Source of the DNA: Larix kaempferi | Lineage: Eukaryota; Streptophyta; Pinopsida; Pinales; Pinaceae | Direction of reading: 5' to 3' | Assembly: GCA_027924585.1 (NCBI GenBank) | Contig: BSBM01000007.1 | Location: forward strand, 9,205,501 to 9,269,500 | DNA length: 64,000 nt | In this document: positions 1 to 9,175 of the stretch, in pieces | How the letters are laid out: each line of letters begins with the position of its first letter | Numbering within the stretch: position 1 is the first letter of the stretch | The notes under the pieces: model-generated | The model's database searches: none | Seen by the model: the letters and a program-made list of their open reading frames with translations, nothing else | Told to the model about the DNA's origin: nothing | Translations under genes and position numbers: made by a program

Positions 1-930
1 CATGTTTTGCTTCTTGGGCAAGAAAAGGGCCATGAATTGCTCCCCAAGCCATTACCCATGAACCAACTTTGCCCTCTCACGAGTTTGGAGCTACCTAGGG
101 GTTTTCCTCACTGGTTTTACTGTTTTTACCTTCATTTTCCTAACGGGGAAGGGCGTTTTTGTTGTGTCTAATAGTGGAGAAAAGAGTAAAACGATTTTGG
201 GGTTTTTAGAGGCCATTTTGGCCCACTGTATTCTCATACATCTGTGGGAGAAATCGGTTTTCTAACCTGGGGTTGGATTCCTCTTCCCACAATCCGTTTT
301 TGGTGTGCCTACGTTTTGGGAAAACCCCTATCCATCTAGTTCCTAAGTTCCACTGCTAAAAGTGTGTTCCAGAGCCCATATCTAAGTTTGATGTGAAAGA
401 GAATGCTGGGGTTGAGTTGGGTATCCATTTTTTTGGCTCGAGCTAGAGTGCAAGCATCCAGGGTTCAAATGTAGCCTGATAAACCCAGCTGTGGACTGGC
501 TTGGCTGAGATGAAATGACCAATTGGCTATGTGTGAGATTGAATGTTCCCTTTTCCTTGTAGATATCATGCTCAACTCGGGGGTGGTCTCTGAGTGCTGA
601 AATAATACAGGCTGGGCAGAGATATATGGTTGGGAGGAATGTTGCAGCGACATAGCTAGTTGTTTGGGACAATTGCACAAGAAAGATAAGTGTTTTATAT
701 CTATGTGTTTTACCTCTGCAGTGTTTAAATTAATGATTGTTATTGATATATTGAGTTCATATGAAAACATGTGTGTGGATGAGTTTATTTATGCTGTGCA
801 TATTTGTTTGATTTCCATCTACACACATCTGTTTTATGGCTGTGAATCTAATGAATTGGCTAAGTTTTATGAAAATCCCCATAGAATGGCATCATGTTCC
901 CTTCGTTGCATTGGGTCCAAGGGTGGGTAT
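1..930. other. No gene recognised
   Basis: I find no open frame with recognisable protein motifs on either strand. Composition is mixed, T-rich around 660-880, and resembles old intergenic or LTR sequence. The short frames here have no domain signature and no repeat partner elsewhere in the window. Confidence 0.5.
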
Positions 931-1391
931 GTGACAAAACCCAGCAAAGCTTCCTCAATATAGATGATAAAAAATACAGAGATGTATATCCCAAACATGA
1001 GCTCCTTCTCCTCCATAGCATATCTCTCTCTCTCACCTATGCGCCACTCACAAGTGAGTCAATAATGAGTCAGTGTGATAAATGAGGAACACACCTCCTC
1101 TATTTATACACTACTCCGACTTGTCTTTTACATTAACTAGGTTGGCCCCAACTTAACCACTTAACATAATTTGACAGGGCCGACCCCACTAGGGTGGTCT
1201 AATAACCCTTTAACCAACATGACTCACATAGGGCTGACCCCCACTAGGAAGTCTAATAACCCAAGTTACCACATTTGCCATGGAGGAATAAAACATCTCC
1301 AGATATTCAATAAGGTCTTCACAGAGGAATGAAACATATTTGGAATAATAAAGTACAAGTATGATATTCTAAGAAGTTACAATATCTCAAC
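931..1391 (-). repeat. Possible LTR remnant, minus strand
   Basis: The plus strand starts TGTGAC and ends CAACA, so it could be TG...CA. A good TATA motif (TATAAATA) lies on the minus strand at 1101-1108, followed by GAGGAGG as in many plant LTR promoters. CT-rich simple sequence lies at 1020-1035. No partner LTR, primer site or matching target duplication is visible, so this is a weak call resting on promoter-like features only. It abuts the 5' edge of the copia fragment at about 1400. Confidence 0.25.
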
Positions 1392-1399
1392 AGCTTCTT

Positions 1400-2016
1400 C
1401 AAGAGATTCATTCTCTACTCTTTCTCCTTACAGTCGTCCCTCCATTCGCATGGGAGATGACTCAGAAATCCCTGCTCATGGCATTGGGAAAATCTCTATG
1501 GAGAATGGGTATTTCAGAAATGTGTTGTATGTACCTGATCTTGCAGCCAACCTACTCTCTGTATATCAGATGACACACATTGGTGTAGCCAAGAGAGTGA
1601 TATTCACTCAGAATGATGTGGAGATATCAGAAATTTCCACCGAAAAAATTGTTGCAATGGGTGTTGCAGACCATGATATAAAGATGTAGAAGTTCTCACA
1701 TTTTCTTGAGTTCTCTTCCTCAAAAGAACTTCTCTCACATGGCAATAAAGTCAACAAGCTATGGCATGAGAGATTTGGACATCTCAACTACAGATATCTC
1801 CAAGCATTTAGCAAAGAAGAGATGGTTGAAGGGCTTCCACAAATGAGATTTTCCAATGGCACTTGCAAAGGGTGCATTATTGGGAAGCATGCTGAGAAGA
1901 AGTATGAGAAATGGAATGAAAGGAGAGTTGATGAACCTCTTGGTTTAGTACATTCTGATATGATTGGTCCACTCCCCACTCCCTCCTATGGCTGCAGCAA
2001 ATATGTGCTCACCTTC
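1400..2016 (+). pseudogene. Ty1/copia pol fragment, left half
   Basis: The translation runs from the protease-integrase linker (NVLYVP-like and NLLSVYQM, 1525-1570) into the GAG-pre-integrase zinc finger (LWHERFGHLN at about 1758; CKGCIIGKH at about 1865) and the start of the integrase core. The first catalytic Asp is present (HSDMIGPLP, about 1950). Gag and the protease active site are missing upstream, so the copy is 5'-truncated. A TAG at 1687-1689 breaks the frame. The sequence is clearly related to the copia element at 60201-63508. After codon Phe at 2014-2016 the frame is interrupted by insertion of CV1 and resumes at 8043. Confidence 0.85.
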
Positions 2017-2391
2017 TGTTAGGAACCCATGTCTTTACTTTGTTAGTATGTTGTTGTTGGACGCATATGCTTTGTAAGTCGTCCCGTAGTATTTGTTAAT
2101 CAATAGTTTGTGTTATTGTTGTTGGCGCATATTCTTTGTAAGCCGCCCGTAGTATTGTTAATCCATAGTTTGTAACGGCCCATGGTCTCGACCCATAGTA
2201 TTGGCGCCTAGAATTAGTATATAAGTGTGTGTTGAGACCTATGAAGGCACGGTGAAGTTATTTGTATTGAGCTTGCTCAAAGGAGGTTGCCCCCTCGAAG
2301 TGGCCTGTGATCAATACAAAAGTGATTCTGAGTTCTGTCATTTCTGCTATTTCGCATATTCTTGTTAATTAATTGTTGCAGGTGCCTCACA
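2017..2391 (+). repeat. CV1 5' LTR
   Basis: Starts TGTTAGGAAC and ends CCTCACA. It contains an imperfect internal duplication of about 70 bp built on ATATGCTTTGTAAG plus CCCGTAGTATT (2065-2175). TATATAAG at 2217-2225 is the likely promoter TATA element. Pairs with 7663-8037. Confidence 0.95.
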
Positions 2392-2393
2392 TC

Positions 2394-2405
2394 TGGTATC
2401 AGAGC
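2394..2405 (+). promoter_or_regulatory. CV1 primer-binding site (tRNA-iMet)
   Basis: TGGTATCAGAGC, two bases after the 5' LTR, is complementary to the 3' end of plant initiator tRNA-Met, the usual primer for minus-strand synthesis in this group. Confidence 0.93.
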
Positions 2406-3344
2406 ACTTTCTTGGGCTCACTGGGTGAAATTTCTGCCAAATTTTTTTTTTCACATCTGTTGCAGGTTCGGATTTGGGAATAATCCCCATCCGCTTAACT
2501 GTGGGAAGTACTTGGGTATAAGCCCTAAAACTCATTGTGAGGAGTACCACAGGAACCCTGAAGTAGCTGGCCCATTGAGAGGACCTGCCAGCGAAAAGGG
2601 CAACGACCCCTACCTGATTGACTAGTTTCCACCCGTGAGGTAAACCAAGAGCTGTCGTTTGTGGCAAAGCGGTTATCAGTTTTACCTGAGCAATGGAGTG
2701 AGGGGTATTGCCCCAATACGCAAGCTGTCAGACAGCATTGGTGGCCGAGTGAAACCCCTGAACTGTTAGGAAGCTGCACATACCTGGGGTCCATATCTAC
2801 TTTCAGCTGAACTATTGTCGATCTCTGTTGCGCCGTTTCAGATCTATTTTGCAAGCCGTTCCAGATTCAGCCGTTTTCAGTCCATTCGGCGCTGTTCCAG
2901 ATTTCTTTCGAGCCGTAGTCGCTCCCTTATTTTTACTCTGTTTCCCTTGAAATTTTCGGGGAACCCCTGTCATCCCATTCTGCATATTTCAGTCCTGAGG
3001 ACCCTATCCTCAATTCCCCTTCCCAAAGCCCGAAATCCCACATTTGTCTATTTTTAGGGTTTGCCATAACTTCCTCAGATTTCACCCAATCACCTTCAAA
3101 TTTTACCACAAAGTTCCTTTCTGAATTCTACTTCTTTGTTCCCCTCTGCCAAATTTTCCCATTCTTTCATCCCGCTTCTGAAATCCTCATTTTTGCTTTC
3201 CCTATCTATCCAACAGTGTCCAAAATTTAGTCAAACCCCAATTACCCTTCTGATTTTTTCCCAAATCCAAATTTTCCCTTACTGGAGTAGTTCCTGTTTT
3301 TGTTTTCCTACCCAGTCAAAAAAAAAAAAAAAAAAAAAAAAAAC
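2406..3344 (+). other. CV1 untranslated leader with poly-A tract
   Basis: Non-coding leader between primer site and gag. It ends in a run of about 26 A residues (3318-3343) directly before the gag ATG. In the sister copy CV2 the A run is shorter and is followed by about ten extra codons that start gag earlier. Short open frames here have no known motifs. Confidence 0.7.
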
Positions 3345-4016
3345 ATGGAGGAAGCACTTGCAGCCATCCAAGCCAAACTCCAGGATCTGGATGAAAAATT
3401 TCTCGGTCTCCATCTTGAACATTCAGCTATGAACAACAAACGGCAGTCCGAGTCTTCAGTAGACAATGGGTTCTCTGCTTCCAGCAATTTCCATGGTCCG
3501 AAGCTTGATTTTCCTCGCTTCAATCGTACCGATCCAACTGGATGGATCTATCGTGCAGAACAGTATTTCAATCTGCATAATACTTTTGATTCCAACAAAG
3601 TTCCACTGGCATCCTTTCATTTGGAACAGGAAGCTCTTCAATGGTACTGCTGGTACATCAAGGCTCATCCAGAGCCCAACTGGCCAGACTTTTGCCAGCT
3701 CCTTTTGCAACGATTTGGTCCTAGTGCTTTTGATGACTTCACAGGATCCCTCACTAAAATTTGCCAAACTGGCACTGTGAGAGAGTATCAAACTGAATTT
3801 GAGAATCTAGCCAACCACACTAGAGGATTGTCTGATGAATTTTACCGAAGTTGTTTTATCAGTGGTCTAAAGGATGCCATTCGCTCTGAGGTCAAAATGT
3901 TCTGCCCCAACACAATGATGGAAGCACTCGGGTTGGCTAAGTTGGCAGAAGACAAGCTTGCAGCCCAACAATGCTCCAAGCCCACTTTTGTTCCCTTCCG
4001 AAATATGGGTTCTTAG
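3345..4016 (+). pseudogene. gag: CV1 gag, capsid part
   Basis: Encodes the N-terminal Gag of the chromovirus, which forms the cytoplasmic virus-like particle. A short coiled-coil-like start (EEALAAIQAKLQDLDEKF) is followed by a typical retrotransposon gag region: LDFPRFNGTDPTGWI-like, ALQWYCWYIKAHPEPNWPDF, and REYQTEFENLANHT. The first ATG after the poly-A tract is at 3345; CV2 suggests the ancestral start lay about ten codons upstream. The frame ends at a TAG at 4014-4016, which looks like a CAG-to-TAG change because the same frame continues directly into the zinc knuckle. Confidence 0.85.
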
Positions 4017-4508
4017 CGACCACCTATACCGTAGGCTCCTCGACCGACTCCTATCAAGCGTTTGTCTGAAACCGAGATGCAAGCACACAGAGAAAAGGGG
4101 CTTTGCTATAATTGTGATGAGAAATTCACTCGGGGACATAGATGTGTTCAGCAAAAGCTCTATCTCCTGGATGTGGAGTCTCCGCCTGCCTCGGAAATGG
4201 GTGACGAAGATCCAGAAACATTGGATGCTCCGGTCGACAGTCATGAACTGCCTATTGACCCTCCGTCTCAGGATGACCAGCCAGAGATATCTCTCCATGC
4301 TTTAGCTGGAATCACCACCCCCCAAACAATGCAGGTCAGGGGTTACTTCAAGAAGCTTCCTCTTACAATCCTCATTGATTCTGGTAGCACTCATAATTTC
4401 ATTGACCCTCGGATCGCCAAACAAGTTGATTGTTTTATCCATCCTTGCTCCAACTTTGAAGTCATGATTTCCAATGGGGGCACCTTACCTTGCAAAGGGA
4501 GGTGTTGA
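4017..4508 (+). pseudogene. CV1 gag zinc knuckle and protease
   Basis: Same frame as gag. A zinc-knuckle variant, CYNCDEKFTRGHRC (about 4104-4145), binds RNA in nucleocapsid. It is followed by a retropepsin active site, IDSGSTHNF (about 4374-4400), with the catalytic Asp-Ser-Gly intact. The frame stops at TGA 4506-4508, where CV2 has a sense codon, and a second stop (TAG 4650-4652) follows; CV2 has CAG there. The aspartic protease would cleave the Gag-Pol polyprotein. The copy is inactive unless both stops are read through. Confidence 0.85.
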
Positions 4509-4652
4509 AATGTGCGTATCTCTATGGGAGATTATATCTTGCGCTCGGACATGTTTGCCTTGCCCTTAGGCGGATGTGATGTGGTTTTGGGTGCTCAATG
4601 GCTACGCACACTCGGCCCTATCTTATGGTATTTTGTCGAACTTTGGATGTAG

Positions 4653-6941
4653 TTTTCCCTCAATGAACACAAACACACATTGACAGGATTACAACCAGGT
4701 TCTCTCAGCATCATCAGTTCACATCGCATGGAAAAAATCCTCAAGAAGATTTCACATGGTGTCATCGCTCAGATCCATTCCATCCAGATGCAACCATCAG
4801 TGGTCTCCACTACTCCTTTGGATCTACAACAAATTCTGGATCGATATACAGGTGTCTTTGCTGAACCAGTGGGATTACAACCTTCCAGGCCAGAAGACCA
4901 TCGTATTCAGCTCCTTCCTGGCAACGTTCCTCCCAACATCAGGCCCTATCGCTACCCATTTCACCAAAAAATGGAGATTGAAATGCTCGTTCGGGACTTA
5001 TTGAAGCAAGGTATTATTCGCCCAAGCACTAGTTCCTTTTCTTCTCCAGTTATTCTTGTCCGCAAAAAAGATGGGTCATGGCACCTCTGCATTGAATTCC
5101 GAGCACTTAATCACCTCACCATCAAGGATAAGTTTCGAATTCCTGTTGTTGATGAGCTTCTTGATGAGCTTCATGGGGCTCACTTTTTCTCCAAGTTGGA
5201 TCTTCGTTCTGGGTATCATCAAATTCGGGTTCATGAGGATGATATTCCTAAAACAGCTTTTCGCACACATGATGGCCATTATGAGTTTTTGTTCATGCCC
5301 TTTGGCCTCACTAATGCTCCTTCCACATTCCAGGCCTTAATGAATAAAATATTTCGACCCTACTTGCGGAAATTCGTTCTGGTATTCTTTGATGATATCC
5401 TCATCTACAGTAAAACATGGGATGAACATCTCCAGCATCTGGATCTTGTCATGCAACTTTTCTCTGACCATCATCTCCATGCCAAGCAGTCTAAATGTGT
5501 TTTTGGACAAAAGGAAGTTGAGTATCTTGGGCACATTATCTCAGGACAAGGGGTTCGCGTGGATCCTGCCAAAATCGAGGCCATGAACAACTGGCCACAT
5601 CCTCAGACACTCAAGAGCCTTCGTGGTTTTTTGGGGTTGACTGGCTACTACCGCAAGTTTGTCAAGGATTATGGGAAGATTGCAGCTCCATTAACTGCTC
5701 TATTAAAAAAAGATGCTTTTACATGGACACCTGATGCTCAGTGTGCATTTGGAAAACTAAAACAAGCTATGTGTACTACACCTGTGCTAGCTATGCCCGA
5801 TTTTTCCAAGCCCTTCACTATTGAGAGTGACGCTTGCGGTAATGGACTTGGTGTTGTTCTCCTTCAAGATGAACACCCCATCGCGTTCACCAGCAAAGCC
5901 CTTTCAGGTAAGAATTTAGCTGCCTCTACCTATGAGAAGGAAATGATGGCTATTTTGCATGTAGTACAGAAGTGGCGTCCATACCTATTAGGGAATCATT
6001 TCTGCATCAAGACTGATCACCAGAGTCTGAAATACTTCTTGGACCAGCGTGTCTCCTCCCCGGCACAACAGAAATGGGTTAGCAAACTCATGGGTTATGA
6101 CTATGAGATCACTTACAAGAAGGGTAAAGACAATATTGTGGTAGATGCTCTTTCTCGCACATTTGATGCCCAAGGTTCTCTTTCAGCTATTTCTATGCCT
6201 GTTCCAAATTGGTTGCAATCTGTTCAACAGGGTTACGTCAATGACTCTTCCTTATCTCATATCATCCAACGCTTGACCAACAATCCTTCGGCTGTCCCAC
6301 ATTACTCTTGGGATGGTGCTTCTCTGCGATACAAGGGTCGTTTGGTGCTTCCCCAAAGCACAGATCTTCAACAGGCTGTCTTCTATGAACTCCATGCTTC
6401 TCCATCGGCCGGGCACTCTGGGTTCCTCAAAACATATGAACGAGCACGGCGTAACTTCTTTTGGCAGGGCATGAAAAGGACAATTCAACAGATGGTGGCC
6501 GAATGTGATACCTGTCAGCACAATAAGGGTGAAACAACACTCCTTCCAGGATTGCTTGAACCCTTGCCCATACCTACACGGATTTGGACAGATATTTCTA
6601 TGGATTTCATTGAAGGGCTCCCTAAATCTAGCGGGAAGACAGTGATTCTCGTTGTGGTTGATCGTCTTTCCAAATATAGTCATTTTTGCGCTCTCAGCCA
6701 TCCCTATACAGCCTCCTCTGTCGCTCAAATTTTTATGGACCAGATCTTTCGTCTTCATGGCATCCCTTCTTCCATTGTCTCGGATCGTGATCCGACTTTC
6801 ACTAGTCATTTTTGGACAGAACTATTTCGCCACACTGGCACCAAACTGAAGATGAGTTCGGGGTATCACCCACAAACAGATGGTCAGACTGAAATTGTCA
6901 ATAAATGCTTGGAAACTTATCTTTGTTGCTTCACCTCATAA
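4653..6941 (+). CDS. pol: CV1 pol: RT, RNase H, integrase
   Basis: Long open frame of about 760 residues, in frame with gag. Reverse transcriptase: [33 protein letters not shown], and the catalytic FFDDILIYS (about 5385-5410). RNase H: SDACGNGLGVVLLQ and KTDHQSLKYFL. Integrase: an HHCC zinc finger (H...GHSG...CDTCQHNKGE, 6390-6530), then the DDE core with first Asp in ISMDFIEGLP (about 6597), second Asp in SDRDPTF (about 6780) and Glu in DGQTEIVN (about 6883). All catalytic residues look intact. The frame ends at TAA 6939-6941, which reads as CAA-to-TAA within the integrase; the true C-terminus follows in the same frame. Confidence 0.93.
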   Translation, partial: FSLNEHKHTLTGLQPGSLSIISSHRMEKILKKISHGVIAQIHSIQMQPSVVSTTPLDLQQILDRYTGVFAEPVGLQPSRPEDHRIQLLPGNVPPNIRPYRYPFHQKMEIEMLVRDLLKQGIIRPSTSSFSSPVILVRKKDGSWHLCIEFRALNHLTIKDKFRIPVVDELLDELHGAHFFSKLDLRSGYHQIRVHEDDIPKTAFRTHDGHYEFLFMPFGLTNAPSTFQALMNKIFRPYLRKFVLVFFDDILIYSKTWDEHLQHLDLVMQLFSDHHLHAKQSKCVFGQKEVEYLGHIISGQGVRVDPAKIEAMNNWPHPQTLKSLRGFLGLTGYYRKFVKDYGKIAAPLTALLKKDAFTWTPDAQCAFGKLKQAMCTTPVLAMPDFSKPFTIESDACGNGLGVVLLQDEHPIAFTSKALSGKNLAASTYEKEMMAILHVVQKWRPYLLGNHFCIKTDHQSLKYFLDQRVSSPAQQKWVSKLMGYDYEITYKKGKDNIVVDALSRTFDAQGSLSAISMPVPNWLQSVQQGYVNDSSLSHIIQRLTNNPSAVPHYSWDGASLRYKGRLVLPQSTDLQQAVFYELHASPSAGHSGFLKTYERARRNFFWQGMKRTIQQMVAECDTCQHNKGETTLLPGLLEPLPIPTRIWTDISMDFIEGLPKSSGKTVILVVVDRLSKYSHFCALSHPYTASSVAQIFMDQIFRLHGIPSSIVSDRDPTFTSHFWTELFRHTGTKLKMSSGYHPQTDGQTEIVNKCLETYLCCFTS

Positions 6942-7634
6942 CAACAACATCAGTGGGAAAAGTGGCTCCCTCTCGCTGAATGGTGGTACAATACCTCTTA
7001 CCATACTGCCTCTAAAATGACCCCATATGAAGCAGTCTACGGTCAGGCACCTCCAGCTCTTCTTCCATACACCCCCACCAGTTCACCAGTTCAGGAAGTT
7101 GACAAGGTCCTTCGCAACCGCGATCAGATTCTTCACATTTTGCGGGACAATCTTCACATTGCAAGAAATCGCATGAAGAAACAAGCTGATCAGCACCGTT
7201 CGGAGCGCACTTTTCAAGTCGGCGATATGGTTTTTCTTCGTCTCCAGCCGTACAAACAATCCTCCTTGAAACTCAAAGGGCGTCATGAGCTCGCTCCAAA
7301 GTTCTATGGGCCATATCGGATCCTTCAGAGGATTGGGTCCGTTGCTTATAAATTGGAACTTCCTCCTTCTTCCCGCATTCATCCAGTCTTTCATGTCTCT
7401 TGTCTGAAGAAAGTTCTTGGCACCAACATCAGCAGCCAAATGATTTTACCCGAACTGGATAATGAAGGATCCATCCTTTTGGAGCCAGAGGCCATCCTCA
7501 ATCGGCGCACGCGTCAGCTTCGCTCTCGTTCTATCACAGATGTCTTAATTCAGTGGCACGGCATGCAACTAGAGGATGATACATGGGAACCACTCCTTCA
7601 GATTCAACAACAATTTCCACATCTAAAGCTTTGA
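6942..7634 (+). pseudogene. CV1 integrase C-terminus and chromodomain
   Basis: Continues the pol frame after the nonsense codon at 6939-6941. It holds the end of the integrase core (WWYNTSYHTASKMTPYEAVYG), a basic linker with the family hallmark GPYRILQRIGSVAYKLELP (about 7305), and HPVFHVSCLK. A chromodomain-like end follows: ILNRRTRQLRSRSITDVLIQW and DDTWEP (about 7495-7600). In chromoviruses this domain directs integration to marked heterochromatin. The natural stop is TGA 7632-7634, just before the polypurine tract. Confidence 0.88.
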
Positions 7635-7649
7635 GGACAAAGCTTTTTT

Positions 7650-7662
7650 AAGGGGGAGGGGA
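7650..7662 (+). promoter_or_regulatory. CV1 polypurine tract
   Basis: AAGGGGGAGGGGA immediately before the 3' LTR. It primes plus-strand DNA synthesis. The equivalent in CV2 is at 26949-26961. Confidence 0.9.
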
Positions 7663-8037
7663 TGTTAGGAACCCATGTCTTTACTTTGTTAGTATGTTGT
7701 TGTTGGACGCATATGCTTTGTAAGTCGTCTCGTAGTATTTGTTAATCAATAGTTTGTGTTATTGTTGTTGGCGCATATGCTTTGTAAGCCACCCGTAGTA
7801 TTGTTAATCCATAGTTTGTAACGGCCCATGGTTTCGACCCATAGTATTGGCACCTAGAATTAGTATATAAGTGTGTGTTGAGACCTATGAAGGCACGGTG
7901 AAGTTATTTGTATTGAGCTTGCTCAAAGGAGGTTGCCCCCTTGAAGTGGCCTGTGCTCAATACAAAAGTGATTCTGAGTTCTGTCATTTCTGCTATTTCA
8001 CGTATTCTTGTTAATTAATTGTTGCAGGTGCCTCACA
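7663..8037 (+). repeat. CV1 3' LTR
   Basis: 375 bp, TGTTAGGAAC to CCTCACA, near-identical to 2017-2391 with about nine single-base differences by eye. Flanked on the right by the target duplication CCTTC (8038-8042). Confidence 0.95.
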
Positions 8038-8042
8038 CCTTC

Positions 8043-8242
8043 ATCGATGACTACTCATGGTATTGTTGGTTGTATTTTCTCAAGCAAAAATCTGAAGTTT
8101 TCCAATGTTTCAAAGTTTTCAAGAACATGCTGGAGAACTTTAGTGGGAGATCCATGAAGGTATTGAGGACTGATAATGGAAGGGATTATGTCCATAAGGA
8201 CATACAGCAGCTTTGTGAAGAAAATGGCATCCAAATACAACA
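8043..8242 (+). pseudogene. Ty1/copia pol fragment, right half
   Basis: Continues the copia integrase core interrupted at 2016: [20 protein letters not shown], then the second catalytic Asp region [11 protein letters not shown] (about 8162). It reaches ENGIQIQH and is cut there by the LTR of element A. In the related element at 63028 the same position continues into TVPYTP and the catalytic Glu, so the loss here is due to the insertion. The reading frame is preserved across the CV1 insertion. Confidence 0.88.
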
Positions 8243-9097
8243 TATTGGTATGTGGTTTGGTAAGGAAAGATCGTAGCATCGTTGATGCTGCGACACATCA
8301 GACGAGGTCGCGGAAGGAAGAAGGGTCTATTATTTTATGTATTTTTTGAGTCGTTTGTACCGCAATAGGCGGGTTTTTGGGTCATTGAACCATATGAGAT
8401 GTAATCTCGAGTTAAGTATACCGCAATAGGCGGGTTTTTTGGGTCATTTGGACCGTGTCAATAGATTTTGGGTCATTTGTCCAGGAGTCAGTTAGGAAGT
8501 TATTAGTAAGTGGACAAACATTGTAAAGGCGGAAGCCTATATATAGACAGGAAGTTGTAGATCGGAAGGAGATAGATCGAGAAGAGAGAGAGATGAAGCA
8601 GAGAGATTTTGGTATGTTTTGGTGCGAATGTTCTGAGAACAAGAGATATTGCCTGCGATCTACAGATGTATTGTATTGGGTTTTTACAGTAATAATATGA
8701 TGTGATGAAACTGTTCCTGTGCAATCCTGATGTGTCTTCTATCTTTTGATGATAATGCAATGTTTCTTTGATGCAATAGTCACTTTACTGTTATAGTTTG
8801 CTATAACGTTGAATGTTTCCATTAACTGATGCTATGAGTACAATAATGTTGAAATGAATATATAGATTTATCGTTGAAAGTTGCAATAAGATTAACTCGC
8901 TGATGCCGCAACATCCTCCTTCATTTGGTGGAAACATGGTTCCGTCCACTCTCCCTTGATTGCCTCAGGTGAGACCTCATCTGCTCTGCAGGTGTTCCTG
9001 GGAAGGGTAAAACCTGTTTGGGCCAGTGCTCAGGGAGATCGTGGTGGGTTGGTGTCGATAGTGATGGGAACCCCTGTCGACTGGGTTTGAGTCAATA
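8243..9097 (+). repeat. Element A 5' LTR
   Basis: About 855 bp, matching the LTR starts at 14221, 28360 and 37367 (TGTTGGCAGG there, decayed here to TATTGGTATG by apparent C/G-to-T/A changes). TATATATAG at 8538-8546 is the promoter motif, followed by GA-rich GAGAGAGAG. The end GTCAATA aligns with GCTAACA of element B. Confidence 0.85.
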
Positions 9098-9099
9098 AA

Positions 9100-9175
9100 T
9101 GGTTTCGTTTCCAGGACTTGAACCCGGGTCTCTCGGGTGAGAGCCGAGTATCCTAACCAACTAGACTACAACGGA
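9100..9175 (-). tRNA. Retrotranscribed tRNA-Glu(CTC) copy, not a gene
   Basis: On the minus strand this 76-bp stretch reads as a nearly complete plant-type tRNA-Glu. The 5' acceptor arm is TCCGTTG, the D-arm runs GTCTAGTTGGTTAGGAT, the anticodon stem is CTCGG/CCGAG with loop CTCTCAC (anticodon CTC), and the T-arm is CCGGG-TTCAAGT-CCTGG. The 3' end includes CCA (plus-strand TGG at 9100-9102). Plant nuclear tRNA genes do not encode CCA, and this block starts exactly at the retroelement primer site, so it is a DNA copy of the mature primer tRNA. The 3' acceptor strand carries mismatches (AAACGAA against TCCGTTG), so it is unlikely to be expressed as a working tRNA. Confidence 0.88.

Larger units (their letters stand above)
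2017..8037 (+). mobile_element. CV1: complete Ty3/gypsy chromovirus
   Basis: A 6.0-kb LTR retrotransposon with 375-bp TG...CA LTRs, an initiator-Met primer site, one gag-pol frame and a polypurine tract. The 5-bp target duplication CCTTC is seen at 2012-2016 and 8038-8042, and removing the element restores the copia integrase reading frame exactly. A chromodomain-like C-terminus, short LTRs and total size fit a chromovirus (Reina-like is my guess among the clades). By eye the two LTRs differ at about nine sites, so the insertion is fairly young. Four nonsense codons make this copy non-autonomous. Confidence 0.95.

Noticed and set aside
3867-4298. 143-codon minus-strand frame in CV1 gag
   Set aside because: Shadow of the gag/zinc-knuckle coding region; an equivalent frame is not conserved in CV2.
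6252-6809. 185-codon minus-strand frame inside CV1 pol
   Set aside because: It is antisense to intact, recognisable integrase sequence and has no motif of its own.
9100-9175. A functional nuclear tRNA-Glu gene
   Set aside because: It carries the CCA end, begins exactly at the retroelement primer site and has acceptor-stem mismatches, so it is read as a reverse-transcribed primer copy.
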